Origin: Polaribacter sp. Z022
Lineage (GTDB): Bacteria; Bacteroidota; Bacteroidia; Flavobacteriales; Flavobacteriaceae
Assembly: GCF_023555495.1 (NCBI RefSeq)
Contig: NZ_JALCZO010000001.1
Coordinates: 62,001-126,000 of the forward strand
Direction: 5' to 3'
DNA: 64,000 bases
Within the stretch, counting starts at the first letter, position 1. Each line of letters opens with the position of its first letter. Under the pieces are notes generated by a model. That model worked only from the letters and a program-made list of their open reading frames with translations, was not told where the DNA came from and searched no databases. A program made the position numbers and the translations under genes. Positions 43,427-51,540 of this stretch are shown here, piece by piece.

Positions 43427-43852
43427 ATGATTAAAAAAACATTACTCTTATTTTCGTTTATATTCTTTATAAATTGCTCTAATAATGACGATTTAGATAG
43501 CTGTATACAATCTTTACCTTTAAGTTATACTTCCGATTTAAATAACCCTCAATTAATTAATGCTTTGGTTCCTGGTGGATATGTAGAATTGAATGCTGGT
43601 TCTAAAGGAATTTTATTAATGAATGTTAATGGTAGTGATTTTGTTGCTTACGATAAAATTTGTCCTGCAAGAGATTGTAATTCTCCTATGACTTTCGAAA
43701 AAGGTATTGTTTTAAAATGCCAATGTGATGGTAGCGAATATGGTGTAGGAAAAGGTATTGGAGGAGCTCCACAAACTGAAGGTTTTATTTGTCCTGCAAT
43801 AGAATATAGAGTTACTAAAATTGGTACAGTTTTGCGAATCACAAATTTTTAA
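43427..43852 (+). CDS. Rieske-like lipoprotein lacking the histidine ligands
   Basis: 141 aa. Lipoprotein signal with lipobox FFINC near residue 17. The pattern ICPARDCNS and then LKCQCDGSEYGVGKGIGG resembles the two cluster-binding loops of Rieske proteins (C-x-H and C-P-C-H-G-S). Both His ligands are replaced (Ala and Asp), while four Cys are kept. A normal Rieske 2Fe-2S cluster is therefore unlikely; disulfides or another metal site are possible. It stands alone upstream of purK. Confidence 0.65.
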   Translation: MIKKTLLLFSFIFFINCSNNDDLDSCIQSLPLSYTSDLNNPQLINALVPGGYVELNAGSKGILLMNVNGSDFVAYDKICPARDCNSPMTFEKGIVLKCQCDGSEYGVGKGIGGAPQTEGFICPAIEYRVTKIGTVLRITNF

Positions 43853-43875
43853 TAGCATACATACTTTAAGTTGCT

Positions 43876-43883
43876 TATTTTTG
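43876..43883 (+). promoter_or_regulatory. -7 box of purK-purE
   Basis: TATTTTTG, 22 bp before the GTG start of purK. It implies a leader of about 17 nt. Confidence 0.5.
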
Positions 43884-43905
43884 CAGAAACACAACATTAA
43901 GCAAC

Positions 43906-45069
43906 GTGAAAAACTATTTTTCTTCAAATTTTAAACTAGGTGTTCTTGGAGGAGGACAATTAGGAAGAATGCTTTTAGCAGAAACTCAAAAATTCGACAT
44001 TCATACTTCTATTTTAGAAAATAATAAAAATGCACCATGTGCAGAAATTTGCAACACATTTGTTGTTGGAGATTTATTAGATTTTGATGCTGTTTACAAC
44101 TTCGGAAAAACTGTAGATTTATTAACTATAGAAATTGAAAATGTAAATTTAGATGCTTTAGATAAATTAGAAGACGAAGGCTTAACAATTTATCCAAAAC
44201 CTCAAGATTTACGAATAATACAAAGTAAAGCAAGACAGAAAAATTTTTATGTAGATCATCAAATTCCTACTGCAGAATTTTCTCATTATGCATATGTAGA
44301 AGAATTAAAACATTCTTTTGAAAATAATATCATTGATTTTCCTTTTGTTTGGAAAGCTGCACGTTTTGGTTATGATGGAAATGGTGTTAAAATTGTTAGG
44401 AATACAGATGATTTAAACAGTTTACCAAATGTAGAATGTATTACAGAAAAATTAATTCCGTTTAAAAACGAATTGGCTGTAATTGTAGCAAGAAATGCAA
44501 ATGGAGAAACAACAACTTACCCTGTAGTTGAAATGGAATTTCACCCAGAAGCCAACCAAGTTGAGTATGTTATTTGTCCTGCAAGAATTGATAGTAAAGT
44601 AGCAGAAAAAGCAAGAGAAGTTGCTTTAAAGGTTGTTAGTGATTTAGATTTTGTTGGTTTATTAGCTGTAGAAATGTTTCAAACAGTAGATGACAAAATC
44701 TTAGTAAACGAAGTTGCTCCAAGACCACATAATTCTGGACATTATTCTATAGAAGCAAGTTATACCAATCAGTTTGAACAACATTTACGTTCCATTTTAA
44801 ACCTTCCTTTAGGAAATACAAACAGTAAAGTTGCTGGAATAATGGTAAATTTAGTTGGTGATGAAGGTTTTTCTGGTGATGTTGTTTACCAAAATATAGA
44901 AGATATCTTAAAAATTGATGGAGTTACGCCTCATATTTATGGGAAAAAAGAAACAAGACCATTTAGAAAAATGGGACATGTTACTATTGTAAATTCTGAT
45001 ATTGGTAAAGCTAGAGAAATAGCGCAAAAAGTTAAAGAAACAATTAGAGTAATAAGTAAAAACAATTAA
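43906..45069 (+). CDS. purK: N5-carboxyaminoimidazole ribonucleotide synthase
   Basis: 387 aa from a GTG start; the first in-frame ATG comes after the conserved LGVLGGGQLGRMLL motif, so GTG is required. ATP-grasp enzyme that carboxylates aminoimidazole ribonucleotide with bicarbonate and ATP in purine synthesis. ATP-binding and catalytic segments: WKAARFGYDGNGVKIV and LVNEVAPRPHNSGHYSIEA. Followed after 78 bp by purE, which uses its product. Confidence 0.96.
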   Translation: MKNYFSSNFKLGVLGGGQLGRMLLAETQKFDIHTSILENNKNAPCAEICNTFVVGDLLDFDAVYNFGKTVDLLTIEIENVNLDALDKLEDEGLTIYPKPQDLRIIQSKARQKNFYVDHQIPTAEFSHYAYVEELKHSFENNIIDFPFVWKAARFGYDGNGVKIVRNTDDLNSLPNVECITEKLIPFKNELAVIVARNANGETTTYPVVEMEFHPEANQVEYVICPARIDSKVAEKAREVALKVVSDLDFVGLLAVEMFQTVDDKILVNEVAPRPHNSGHYSIEASYTNQFEQHLRSILNLPLGNTNSKVAGIMVNLVGDEGFSGDVVYQNIEDILKIDGVTPHIYGKKETRPFRKMGHVTIVNSDIGKAREIAQKVKETIRVISKNN

Positions 45070-45147
45070 CAATAATTCAATAAACAATTATCATTAAGTA
45101 TATGCTACTTTTAAAATGATAACTGTTTACTGATAACTGAAAGTAAT

Positions 45148-45627
45148 ATGGTAGGAATAATAATGGGAAGTGATTCTGATCTTCCAATAATGCAAGAAGC
45201 AATAGATATTTTAGAGAGTTTTGATATTAAAATTGAAGTTGATATTGTATCTGCTCACAGAACTCCAGAAAAATTAGTAGACTACTCTAAAAATGCCCAT
45301 AAAAGAGGTGTACAAGTAATTATTGCTGGTGCAGGTGGTGCTGCTCATTTACCAGGAATGGTTGCAAGTATGAGTCCTTTACCTGTTATTGGAGTTCCAG
45401 TAAAAAGTAGAAACTCTATTGATGGTTGGGATTCTGTTTTATCTATTTTACAAATGCCAGGGGGCGTACCTGTTGCTACTGTAGCTTTAGATGGAGCAAA
45501 AAACGCTGGTATTTTAGCTGCTCAAATTATTGGTGCATCTAATGAGTTAATTTTAAATAAAATTATAGCTTATAAAGAAGAGTTAAAATTAAAAGTTAAC
45601 AAAGCTTCAGAAAGAGTTAGAAAATAA
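45148..45627 (+). CDS. purE: N5-carboxyaminoimidazole ribonucleotide mutase
   Basis: 159 aa, class I PurE. Converts N5-CAIR to CAIR. Conserved IIMGSDSDLPIMQEA at the N-terminus, SAHRTPEKLVDY near residue 40 (substrate His), and GAGGAAHLPGMVAS near 70. Pairing with purK agrees with the two-step bacterial route. A terminator follows. Confidence 0.97.
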   Translation: MVGIIMGSDSDLPIMQEAIDILESFDIKIEVDIVSAHRTPEKLVDYSKNAHKRGVQVIIAGAGGAAHLPGMVASMSPLPVIGVPVKSRNSIDGWDSVLSILQMPGGVPVATVALDGAKNAGILAAQIIGASNELILNKIIAYKEELKLKVNKASERVRK

Positions 45628-45634
45628 ATTTTCT

Positions 45635-45673
45635 AAAAAAAGCTCAAAACTAAATAAGTTTTGAGCTTTTTTT
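45635..45673. terminator. Terminator after purE, also facing the LamG gene
   Basis: Perfect 16-bp inverted repeat AAAAAAAGCTCAAAAC / GTTTTGAGCTTTTTTT with a 7-nt loop, between convergent genes and with T runs on both strands. Confidence 0.92.
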
Positions 45674-45686
45674 AATAGGTATTATC

Positions 45687-48600
45687 CTAATTAGTAATTA
45701 CTATTTTTTTTATTCGTTTTTTATTATTGTCTAAACTTGCTTTTACAATATAAACTCCTGTTTCTAAATTAGAAACATCTTTACTATCATTAATAGAATA
45801 ACTTTTTACTTCTGATCCTAAAATAGTATACAAAGTCACTTTTTTAATTTGATCTAAGTTTTTATAATTTATAATCAATTCTTTTGATGAGTTTACACTA
45901 ACAAAAAAACTATTATCCTTTAAAACCTCATCATTAATTGTAAGTGTTTCTTTCTTTTCTTTAGAATAGATAATTTTAAATCTTGTATTATTTGTTCCTA
46001 TAGTATTTATTAAAAATGAATACGATTGTTTTCTTAAATCTGTAATCGTATTTTCTTCAGTATCTTTTAAATAAATATTATAATTTTCATTAATATATTC
46101 ATCTTTAATACTAATTGTATGCTCTCCTGTTTCATCAATTACAAAACCAAGCTGAATTACTTTTTCATCTTCTTCAAGTAATGGTAGTCCTTGAATTGTT
46201 AAACGAGTATCTTCTTCTGCAATAGAATAAAAACCTAATTTTTCTTGATTTATATCAAACAAACCATCATAAATTCTATCATAATCATTTGTAGCACCAT
46301 CTACAAAACCAATTAACAGCGTATTTATTTTATTTCCGTTAGAAAACTGAAACCAAGATCTTCCTAATTTATTAGCTGTAACTGTTGTTTTTTCTGATTT
46401 ATAAAATTCAGTATTGTCTCCAGCTACCTGATGAGTTGGTTTTAATTTTAAAGTTGTTGCTGCAGTAGTTTTAACAAAAAAAGCTTGAGCTGTTCCTATT
46501 TTACCAGTAACCCCAGGTGATGAACCTCCAGTATTGTTATACTGTAAATAATCAGAAACATTATTATCTCCAGCATTTGCAGATTGTTGATTCCAAAAAT
46601 AGATAGTACCCTCTATATTTTGATTGTCTGTATCTTCTATTATTAAACCCCAATCTATGGCAGATGCATATGGATTTCCAATTAAATTATCTCCTTCTTC
46701 AGACCAAATATTACCTGTTTCTCCTTGATCTTCATTTGTACTAAAATACAATGTTAAATCTGTACCTGCTTCATTTATGGTTCCTGAAAAAGTACGTACT
46801 TGTCCTCCAGTACCTTCGTTTTGAATAGCATATCCAACACCTTTTTGCATAATACCACCAACTCCAATCCAATTAGCGTCATCTGAACTAGCATCAAATA
46901 AATAAATTTCTTCAGCATCTGGAAAAACGGAACTTGTTGTTTCTCCTATCACAGGCGAACTCCAATATGAAAAGAAATTATCATCACCATAAGTAGGAGT
47001 ATTTCTAATTACATCAAAAGTACCAGAACCAGTAATAGCACTATTACAATTATGATAAATTAACGCCCCTCCATCTTCAATAGTTATGGTTCCGTTATTA
47101 TCTAAGCCATAATAAACATTTAAAGTTGCTCCACTTTCTATTATTAATTCTACGCCAGAATTAATTGTTAAAAAGCCAACACTGATTTCTGTTGTTAAAA
47201 CTGGGTCAAAAGTACCTCCATCTGGTATGGCTACTTTTTGTTTTCTTGTGGCATCAGGAGCTATATCTGACAACCAATTTGTTGTTGTAGACCAAACATC
47301 AGAATCACTACCATCCCAAGTAATTAACCCTGCTGCATCTTCTGTAGCAGTTATTGAACTTCCTCCATTTGGTTGGTAATTCATTTGAGTCCCACTTTGG
47401 TAAGCTACTAAATCTGTTTCAGAAGTAATTAAAATTTCTTTATTGGTATCTATTTCAGTTTGTGTTCTTGCAACATTCCAAATTCTAAAAAGATCGAAAT
47501 CACCAGAAAAATTATATGCAGATCCATCAGAATTTACAGCATCTTCATAATATTCTCCACCAACAGTTCCTGCATTCCATCCTAATACTAAATCATTTGG
47601 AAATCTAATACTACCTCCAGATCTTCCAATATTTATATCTCCAGAATGATTATCAACTGTTAACCCTGTTCTAGAGTCTTGCTCTACTCCATCTAAAAAC
47701 CATTTTAAAGTTGTTCCAGATTCTAAAGTTATGGCCACATGATACCATTGGTTAAAGACCACATCTCCAATATCTGACCTAAAAAATTTTCTATCTCCTG
47801 TAACTCCTGCATTATTTCTATAAACACCAAAATAAAATTGTCCACCATCTATAAAAGCGGTTATAGCATTTACATTTCCTCCTTCTTCATAAAGTACTTG
47901 TCTAGATGTCATATCTGTAGCTCTAAATCGAAACTCTACAGTTCTATCATTAGTGTCTTGTAGATTAATAGCATCTGTATTTGGAATTGTTGTGTATTGA
48001 GTACTGATAGAAACAAAGGCAGTTAAAGAAATTTCGTCTTCACCATTTGGTTCATAATAAATTCGATCTTGATCTGAATAAGCTACCAGATTAGTTTCAT
48101 TGGTAATAAAAGTAGATTTATTATCATCTACTTCTGCATCTGTTCTAGTATCATCCCAAATTCTAAAAAGAGAAATATCTCCAGAATAATACAATGCAGT
48201 AGTATCACCACCAGTAAAAGCACCATTGTAAGTTTCAGAATCTTCTCCTCCACTTGCAGACCAATCAACATCTGCTAAACTATTTGGAAACCTTAAACCA
48301 TCTCCATTTCTACCAAATGTTATAGAGCCTGAATGTGTATTAACTTGTAGACCATCTTGTGTATCTTGTAAAACTCCGTTTAAATACCATTTTAAAGTTA
48401 GGTCTGGAATTGCTGTATCCTCTAAAGTTAGAGCAACATGATACCAATTGTCTACTTCTATTACACTTGCTACAGATCTAAAAAATCTTTTATCAGCTGC
48501 TGCTGTTCCATCATTTCTATAAGCTCCTAAATATATTCTACCTCCTTCTAAATATATTATAAATGCATTTACTGTACCTCCTTCTTCATAAAGTACCTGT

Positions 48601-48794
48601 TTTGTAGTAATATCGGATGTTTTAAACCATAATTCTATGGTTTTATTTCTTGTATTCTGAAGATTTATAGCGTCTGTATTAACTAAAGTAATAAAGTCAT
48701 CTGCACCATTTAATGAAGTACCTGTAGAACAAGGAATTTGTGCAAACAGTATGTTTGTAAAAAACAATAAAATTAAGGGGAATGCTTTTTTCAT
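45687..48794 (-). CDS. Secreted T9SS protein with two LamG-like domains (paralogue 1)
   Basis: 1035 aa. Signal peptide MKKAFPLILLFFTNILFAQ, then two LamG/concanavalin-A-like domains in tandem (about 20-245 and 262-470) that are copies of each other: TIELWFKTSD..KQVLYEEG and TVEFRFRATD..RQVLYEEG. A beta-rich middle part (about 480-840, with SYWSSPVIGE and GDNLIGNPYASAIDW) follows, then a C-terminal type IX sorting domain ending LETGVYIVKASLDNNKKRIK-KIVITN. Secreted and probably attached to the surface; LamG domains suggest glycan or protein binding. Its 821-aa neighbour has one LamG domain, so the extra copy is likely a duplication. No -7 box of its own is clear; it may share the transcript of paralogue 2. 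Confidence 0.85.
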   Translation of the reverse strand: MKKAFPLILLFFTNILFAQIPCSTGTSLNGADDFITLVNTDAINLQNTRNKTIELWFKTSDITTKQVLYEEGGTVNAFIIYLEGGRIYLGAYRNDGTAAADKRFFRSVASVIEVDNWYHVALTLEDTAIPDLTLKWYLNGVLQDTQDGLQVNTHSGSITFGRNGDGLRFPNSLADVDWSASGGEDSETYNGAFTGGDTTALYYSGDISLFRIWDDTRTDAEVDDNKSTFITNETNLVAYSDQDRIYYEPNGEDEISLTAFVSISTQYTTIPNTDAINLQDTNDRTVEFRFRATDMTSRQVLYEEGGNVNAITAFIDGGQFYFGVYRNNAGVTGDRKFFRSDIGDVVFNQWYHVAITLESGTTLKWFLDGVEQDSRTGLTVDNHSGDINIGRSGGSIRFPNDLVLGWNAGTVGGEYYEDAVNSDGSAYNFSGDFDLFRIWNVARTQTEIDTNKEILITSETDLVAYQSGTQMNYQPNGGSSITATEDAAGLITWDGSDSDVWSTTTNWLSDIAPDATRKQKVAIPDGGTFDPVLTTEISVGFLTINSGVELIIESGATLNVYYGLDNNGTITIEDGGALIYHNCNSAITGSGTFDVIRNTPTYGDDNFFSYWSSPVIGETTSSVFPDAEEIYLFDASSDDANWIGVGGIMQKGVGYAIQNEGTGGQVRTFSGTINEAGTDLTLYFSTNEDQGETGNIWSEEGDNLIGNPYASAIDWGLIIEDTDNQNIEGTIYFWNQQSANAGDNNVSDYLQYNNTGGSSPGVTGKIGTAQAFFVKTTAATTLKLKPTHQVAGDNTEFYKSEKTTVTANKLGRSWFQFSNGNKINTLLIGFVDGATNDYDRIYDGLFDINQEKLGFYSIAEEDTRLTIQGLPLLEEDEKVIQLGFVIDETGEHTISIKDEYINENYNIYLKDTEENTITDLRKQSYSFLINTIGTNNTRFKIIYSKEKKETLTINDEVLKDNSFFVSVNSSKELIINYKNLDQIKKVTLYTILGSEVKSYSINDSKDVSNLETGVYIVKASLDNNKKRIKKIVITN

Positions 48795-48894
48795 CTTATT
48801 ATACGTAAATAATAAGTAAAGCTAAAAAAAGAATTTTAATTTAAAAAACAAATGTGATAGTTAAACAAAATACTAAAATTTACAATTGTTATTC

Positions 48895-51360
48895 TTAATT
48901 TGTGATTATAATTTTTTTGTTAAACACTCTATTGTCTTTTAAAACAGCTATCACAACATAAACCCCTCTTGATAAGCTAGATACATCTTTCTTTTGAGCA
49001 CCATTAAATAAAGCTACTTTTTTACCCTGGATATTAATCAATGCTATTTCTTTAATATTATCTTCATCAAAATCGTATTCTACAATTAATTCTTTTGCTC
49101 CATCAACATAAACAGTAAAATCTTTAGAGTCTATTTCCTCTACAGTATAAGATTCTTTACCTGTATTTTTTTGAGTAGCATTTCTTTTCTTTTTTGTATA
49201 AATAACTTTGAACCTTGTATTATTTTCACCTATAGAATCTATAGTAAAGCTATAATCTCTTTGTCTTAAATCTACAGTTATTTTCTTCTCTGTATCTCTT
49301 AAATAAATATAATAATCTTCATCTATTTGTTCATCTTGAATACCTATAGAATAATTACCTACTTTATCTACAATAAAACCTAATTTAACTACTTTTTTAT
49401 CTCTTTTTAATATTGGCAACCCTTGTATTGAAGCTTTATCTACACCTTTTACCAAAGAGTAAAATCCTAAAGATTTTTCGTTGATATCATACTCTGCATC
49501 ATATAATCTATCAAATCTATTTGTAGCTCCATCAATAAAACCAACTAGTAAAGTATTTGTTTTACCCTCATGATTAAAAGCAAACCAAGATCTACCATCT
49601 TTTTTCTGAGTATTTACTATTGATTCTCCTTTAAAAAACTGTGTGTTATTTGCAACAATTTGATGTGTTGTTTTAAATGTAATTTTACTATCTACACTCG
49701 TTTTTACAAAAAATCCTTGACCTGTACCAATTTTACCTGTGGCTGTATTAGATACACCACCTGTTTTATTATATTGTAAATAATCAGATACGTTATTATC
49801 TCCATTTTCTGCAGTATTTTGATTCCAAAAATAAACAGTTCCATCAATATCAGAATTGTCTGTATCTTCTATAATTAAGTCCCAATCAATTGCAGAGGCA
49901 TATGGATTACCTACTAAATTATCGCCAGCAAGAGACCAAACATTATTTGCATCTGTACTTGCTAAATTTGTATTATAATAAACATTTACTTCTACATCTC
50001 CTTCATTAATTTTTCCTGTAAAAGTTCTTAATTGTCCACCTAAGCCTTCGTTTTGAATTGCATAACCTAAACCTGTTTTTAAATTAGCAGAACCATTATA
50101 CACCCAATCTGCATTAGACACTCCTGCACCAAAAGAATATATTAATTCTGCATCTGGAAAAATTGAACTAGGGCTAGAGTCTGATTCTATGATTGGAGAA
50201 CTCCAGTATGAATAAAAATCATTACCTGCATAAGTTGGAGTTTGTCTTTTTATGTTAAAATCTCCAGAACCTTGAATGGTAGAATTACAAGAATGAAAAA
50301 TTAAAGCCCCACCATCTTCAACAGTTATGGTTCCATTATTTGTTAATTCATAAAAAACATTTAATGTACCTCCACTTTCTACAATTATTTCTGCACCTGC
50401 ATCTACTGTTAATCTTCCAATAACTACTTCTGTTAAAATTTTAGGGTCATTTGTTCCGCTATTTATAATTACTGTTTGTGTTTTTGTAATATCTGGTGAA
50501 TTTGCAGACCAATTAACATCATTTGTAAAATCTGTTGATGTTCCTCCTGTCCAAGTATAACTTGTTGCACTTCCGTTTGCAGAAGCGTTTGCATTTATAG
50601 TAGTATCATTATTAGAATCATACTCCATATTATCTCCATCTTGAAATGCCACTAAATCTGTTCCAGCATTTAAAAATGTAGATTTATTATCATCAATTTC
50701 TGTTACATTTCTGGCAACATTCCAAATTCTTAACAATGCAATATTTCCTTCAAAATTATGATTATTTCCATCTTGACCTCCAAAAGTTCCATTATAAGTT
50801 CCTGTTCCACTTCCTCCCCAATTTGTATCTGCTAAACTAGTTGGATACCTTACATTACCCCCATTTCTACCAATAGAAATATTACCAGAATGTTGACTAA
50901 CTTGTAAACCATCTTGAGTATCTTGTAAAACACCATCTAAATACCATTTAAAAGTAATATCTGGATTTGTTGTATCTTCTATAGTAAAAGCTATGTGAGT
51001 CCATTTATCTACTGCAATGTCTCCAATAGCAGATCTAAAAAAACGTCTTCTTGTAGCATTATCTGCATTATTTCTATATCCACCAACATAAACTCTACCT
51101 CCTTCAATATAAAAAAGAATAACGTTTACTTGTGCTCCTTCTTCATATAATACTTGTTTTGTTGTAACATCTGAGGGCTTAAACCAAAATTCTACTGTTC
51201 TATTTCTGGTATTTTGTAAGTTAATTGCAGCTGTATTTGGTATGGTAATAAAATCATCATTCCCATTTGCATTAAATCCAGATGTACATGGAATTTGAGC
51301 CACAATAAACTGAGAAACAAATAGCAATGTAATTAATAAATGGTTTTTTAATGTCTTCAT
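48895..51360 (-). CDS. Secreted T9SS protein with one LamG-like domain (paralogue 2)
   Basis: 821 aa. Signal peptide MKTLKNHLLITLLFVSQFIV-AQ. One LamG domain (about 25-245) with TVEFWFKPSDVTTKQVLYEE, then the shared middle region (TWTGGTSTDFTNDVNWS, SYWSSPIIES, AGDNLVGNPYASAIDWDLII) and a C-terminal sorting domain ending SRGVYVVIAVLKDNRVFNK and KIIITN. Strongly similar to both neighbours over its whole length. A regulatory motif at 51456-51468 and a -7 box at 51402-51409 lie upstream, matching those of paralogue 3. Function unknown; extracellular binding is likely. Confidence 0.87.
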   Translation of the reverse strand: MKTLKNHLLITLLFVSQFIVAQIPCTSGFNANGNDDFITIPNTAAINLQNTRNRTVEFWFKPSDVTTKQVLYEEGAQVNVILFYIEGGRVYVGGYRNNADNATRRRFFRSAIGDIAVDKWTHIAFTIEDTTNPDITFKWYLDGVLQDTQDGLQVSQHSGNISIGRNGGNVRYPTSLADTNWGGSGTGTYNGTFGGQDGNNHNFEGNIALLRIWNVARNVTEIDDNKSTFLNAGTDLVAFQDGDNMEYDSNNDTTINANASANGSATSYTWTGGTSTDFTNDVNWSANSPDITKTQTVIINSGTNDPKILTEVVIGRLTVDAGAEIIVESGGTLNVFYELTNNGTITVEDGGALIFHSCNSTIQGSGDFNIKRQTPTYAGNDFYSYWSSPIIESDSSPSSIFPDAELIYSFGAGVSNADWVYNGSANLKTGLGYAIQNEGLGGQLRTFTGKINEGDVEVNVYYNTNLASTDANNVWSLAGDNLVGNPYASAIDWDLIIEDTDNSDIDGTVYFWNQNTAENGDNNVSDYLQYNKTGGVSNTATGKIGTGQGFFVKTSVDSKITFKTTHQIVANNTQFFKGESIVNTQKKDGRSWFAFNHEGKTNTLLVGFIDGATNRFDRLYDAEYDINEKSLGFYSLVKGVDKASIQGLPILKRDKKVVKLGFIVDKVGNYSIGIQDEQIDEDYYIYLRDTEKKITVDLRQRDYSFTIDSIGENNTRFKVIYTKKKRNATQKNTGKESYTVEEIDSKDFTVYVDGAKELIVEYDFDEDNIKEIALINIQGKKVALFNGAQKKDVSSLSRGVYVVIAVLKDNRVFNKKIIITN

Positions 51361-51401
51361 ATTTTTACTTTTATATTTTCACTTCGTAAAATGAGTGTAT
51401 A

Positions 51402-51409
51402 CAAAACTA
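51402..51409 (-). promoter_or_regulatory. -7 box of LamG paralogue 2
   Basis: TAGTTTTG on the minus strand. The near edge of the TTTATCGATATAA motif lies 47 bp upstream of the first base of the box. Confidence 0.5.
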
Positions 51410-51455
51410 ATACCGAAGACAGTTTTTATTTTTAAAAATTCGTTAAAACGAATTC

Positions 51456-51468
51456 TTATATCGATAAA
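51456..51468 (-). promoter_or_regulatory. Shared upstream motif TTTATCGATATAA (copy 1)
   Basis: Contains the palindrome TATCGATA. Together with flanking bases it matches copy 2 over 19 positions with one difference (GAATTCTTATATCGATAAA here on the plus strand). Likely an activator site. Confidence 0.55.
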
Positions 51469-51540
51469 TGGAAGATTATTAGATATTTATAACTTACAAA
51501 CACTAAAAAAAGTGAATCTATCTTATTTAGATTAGAGCTT

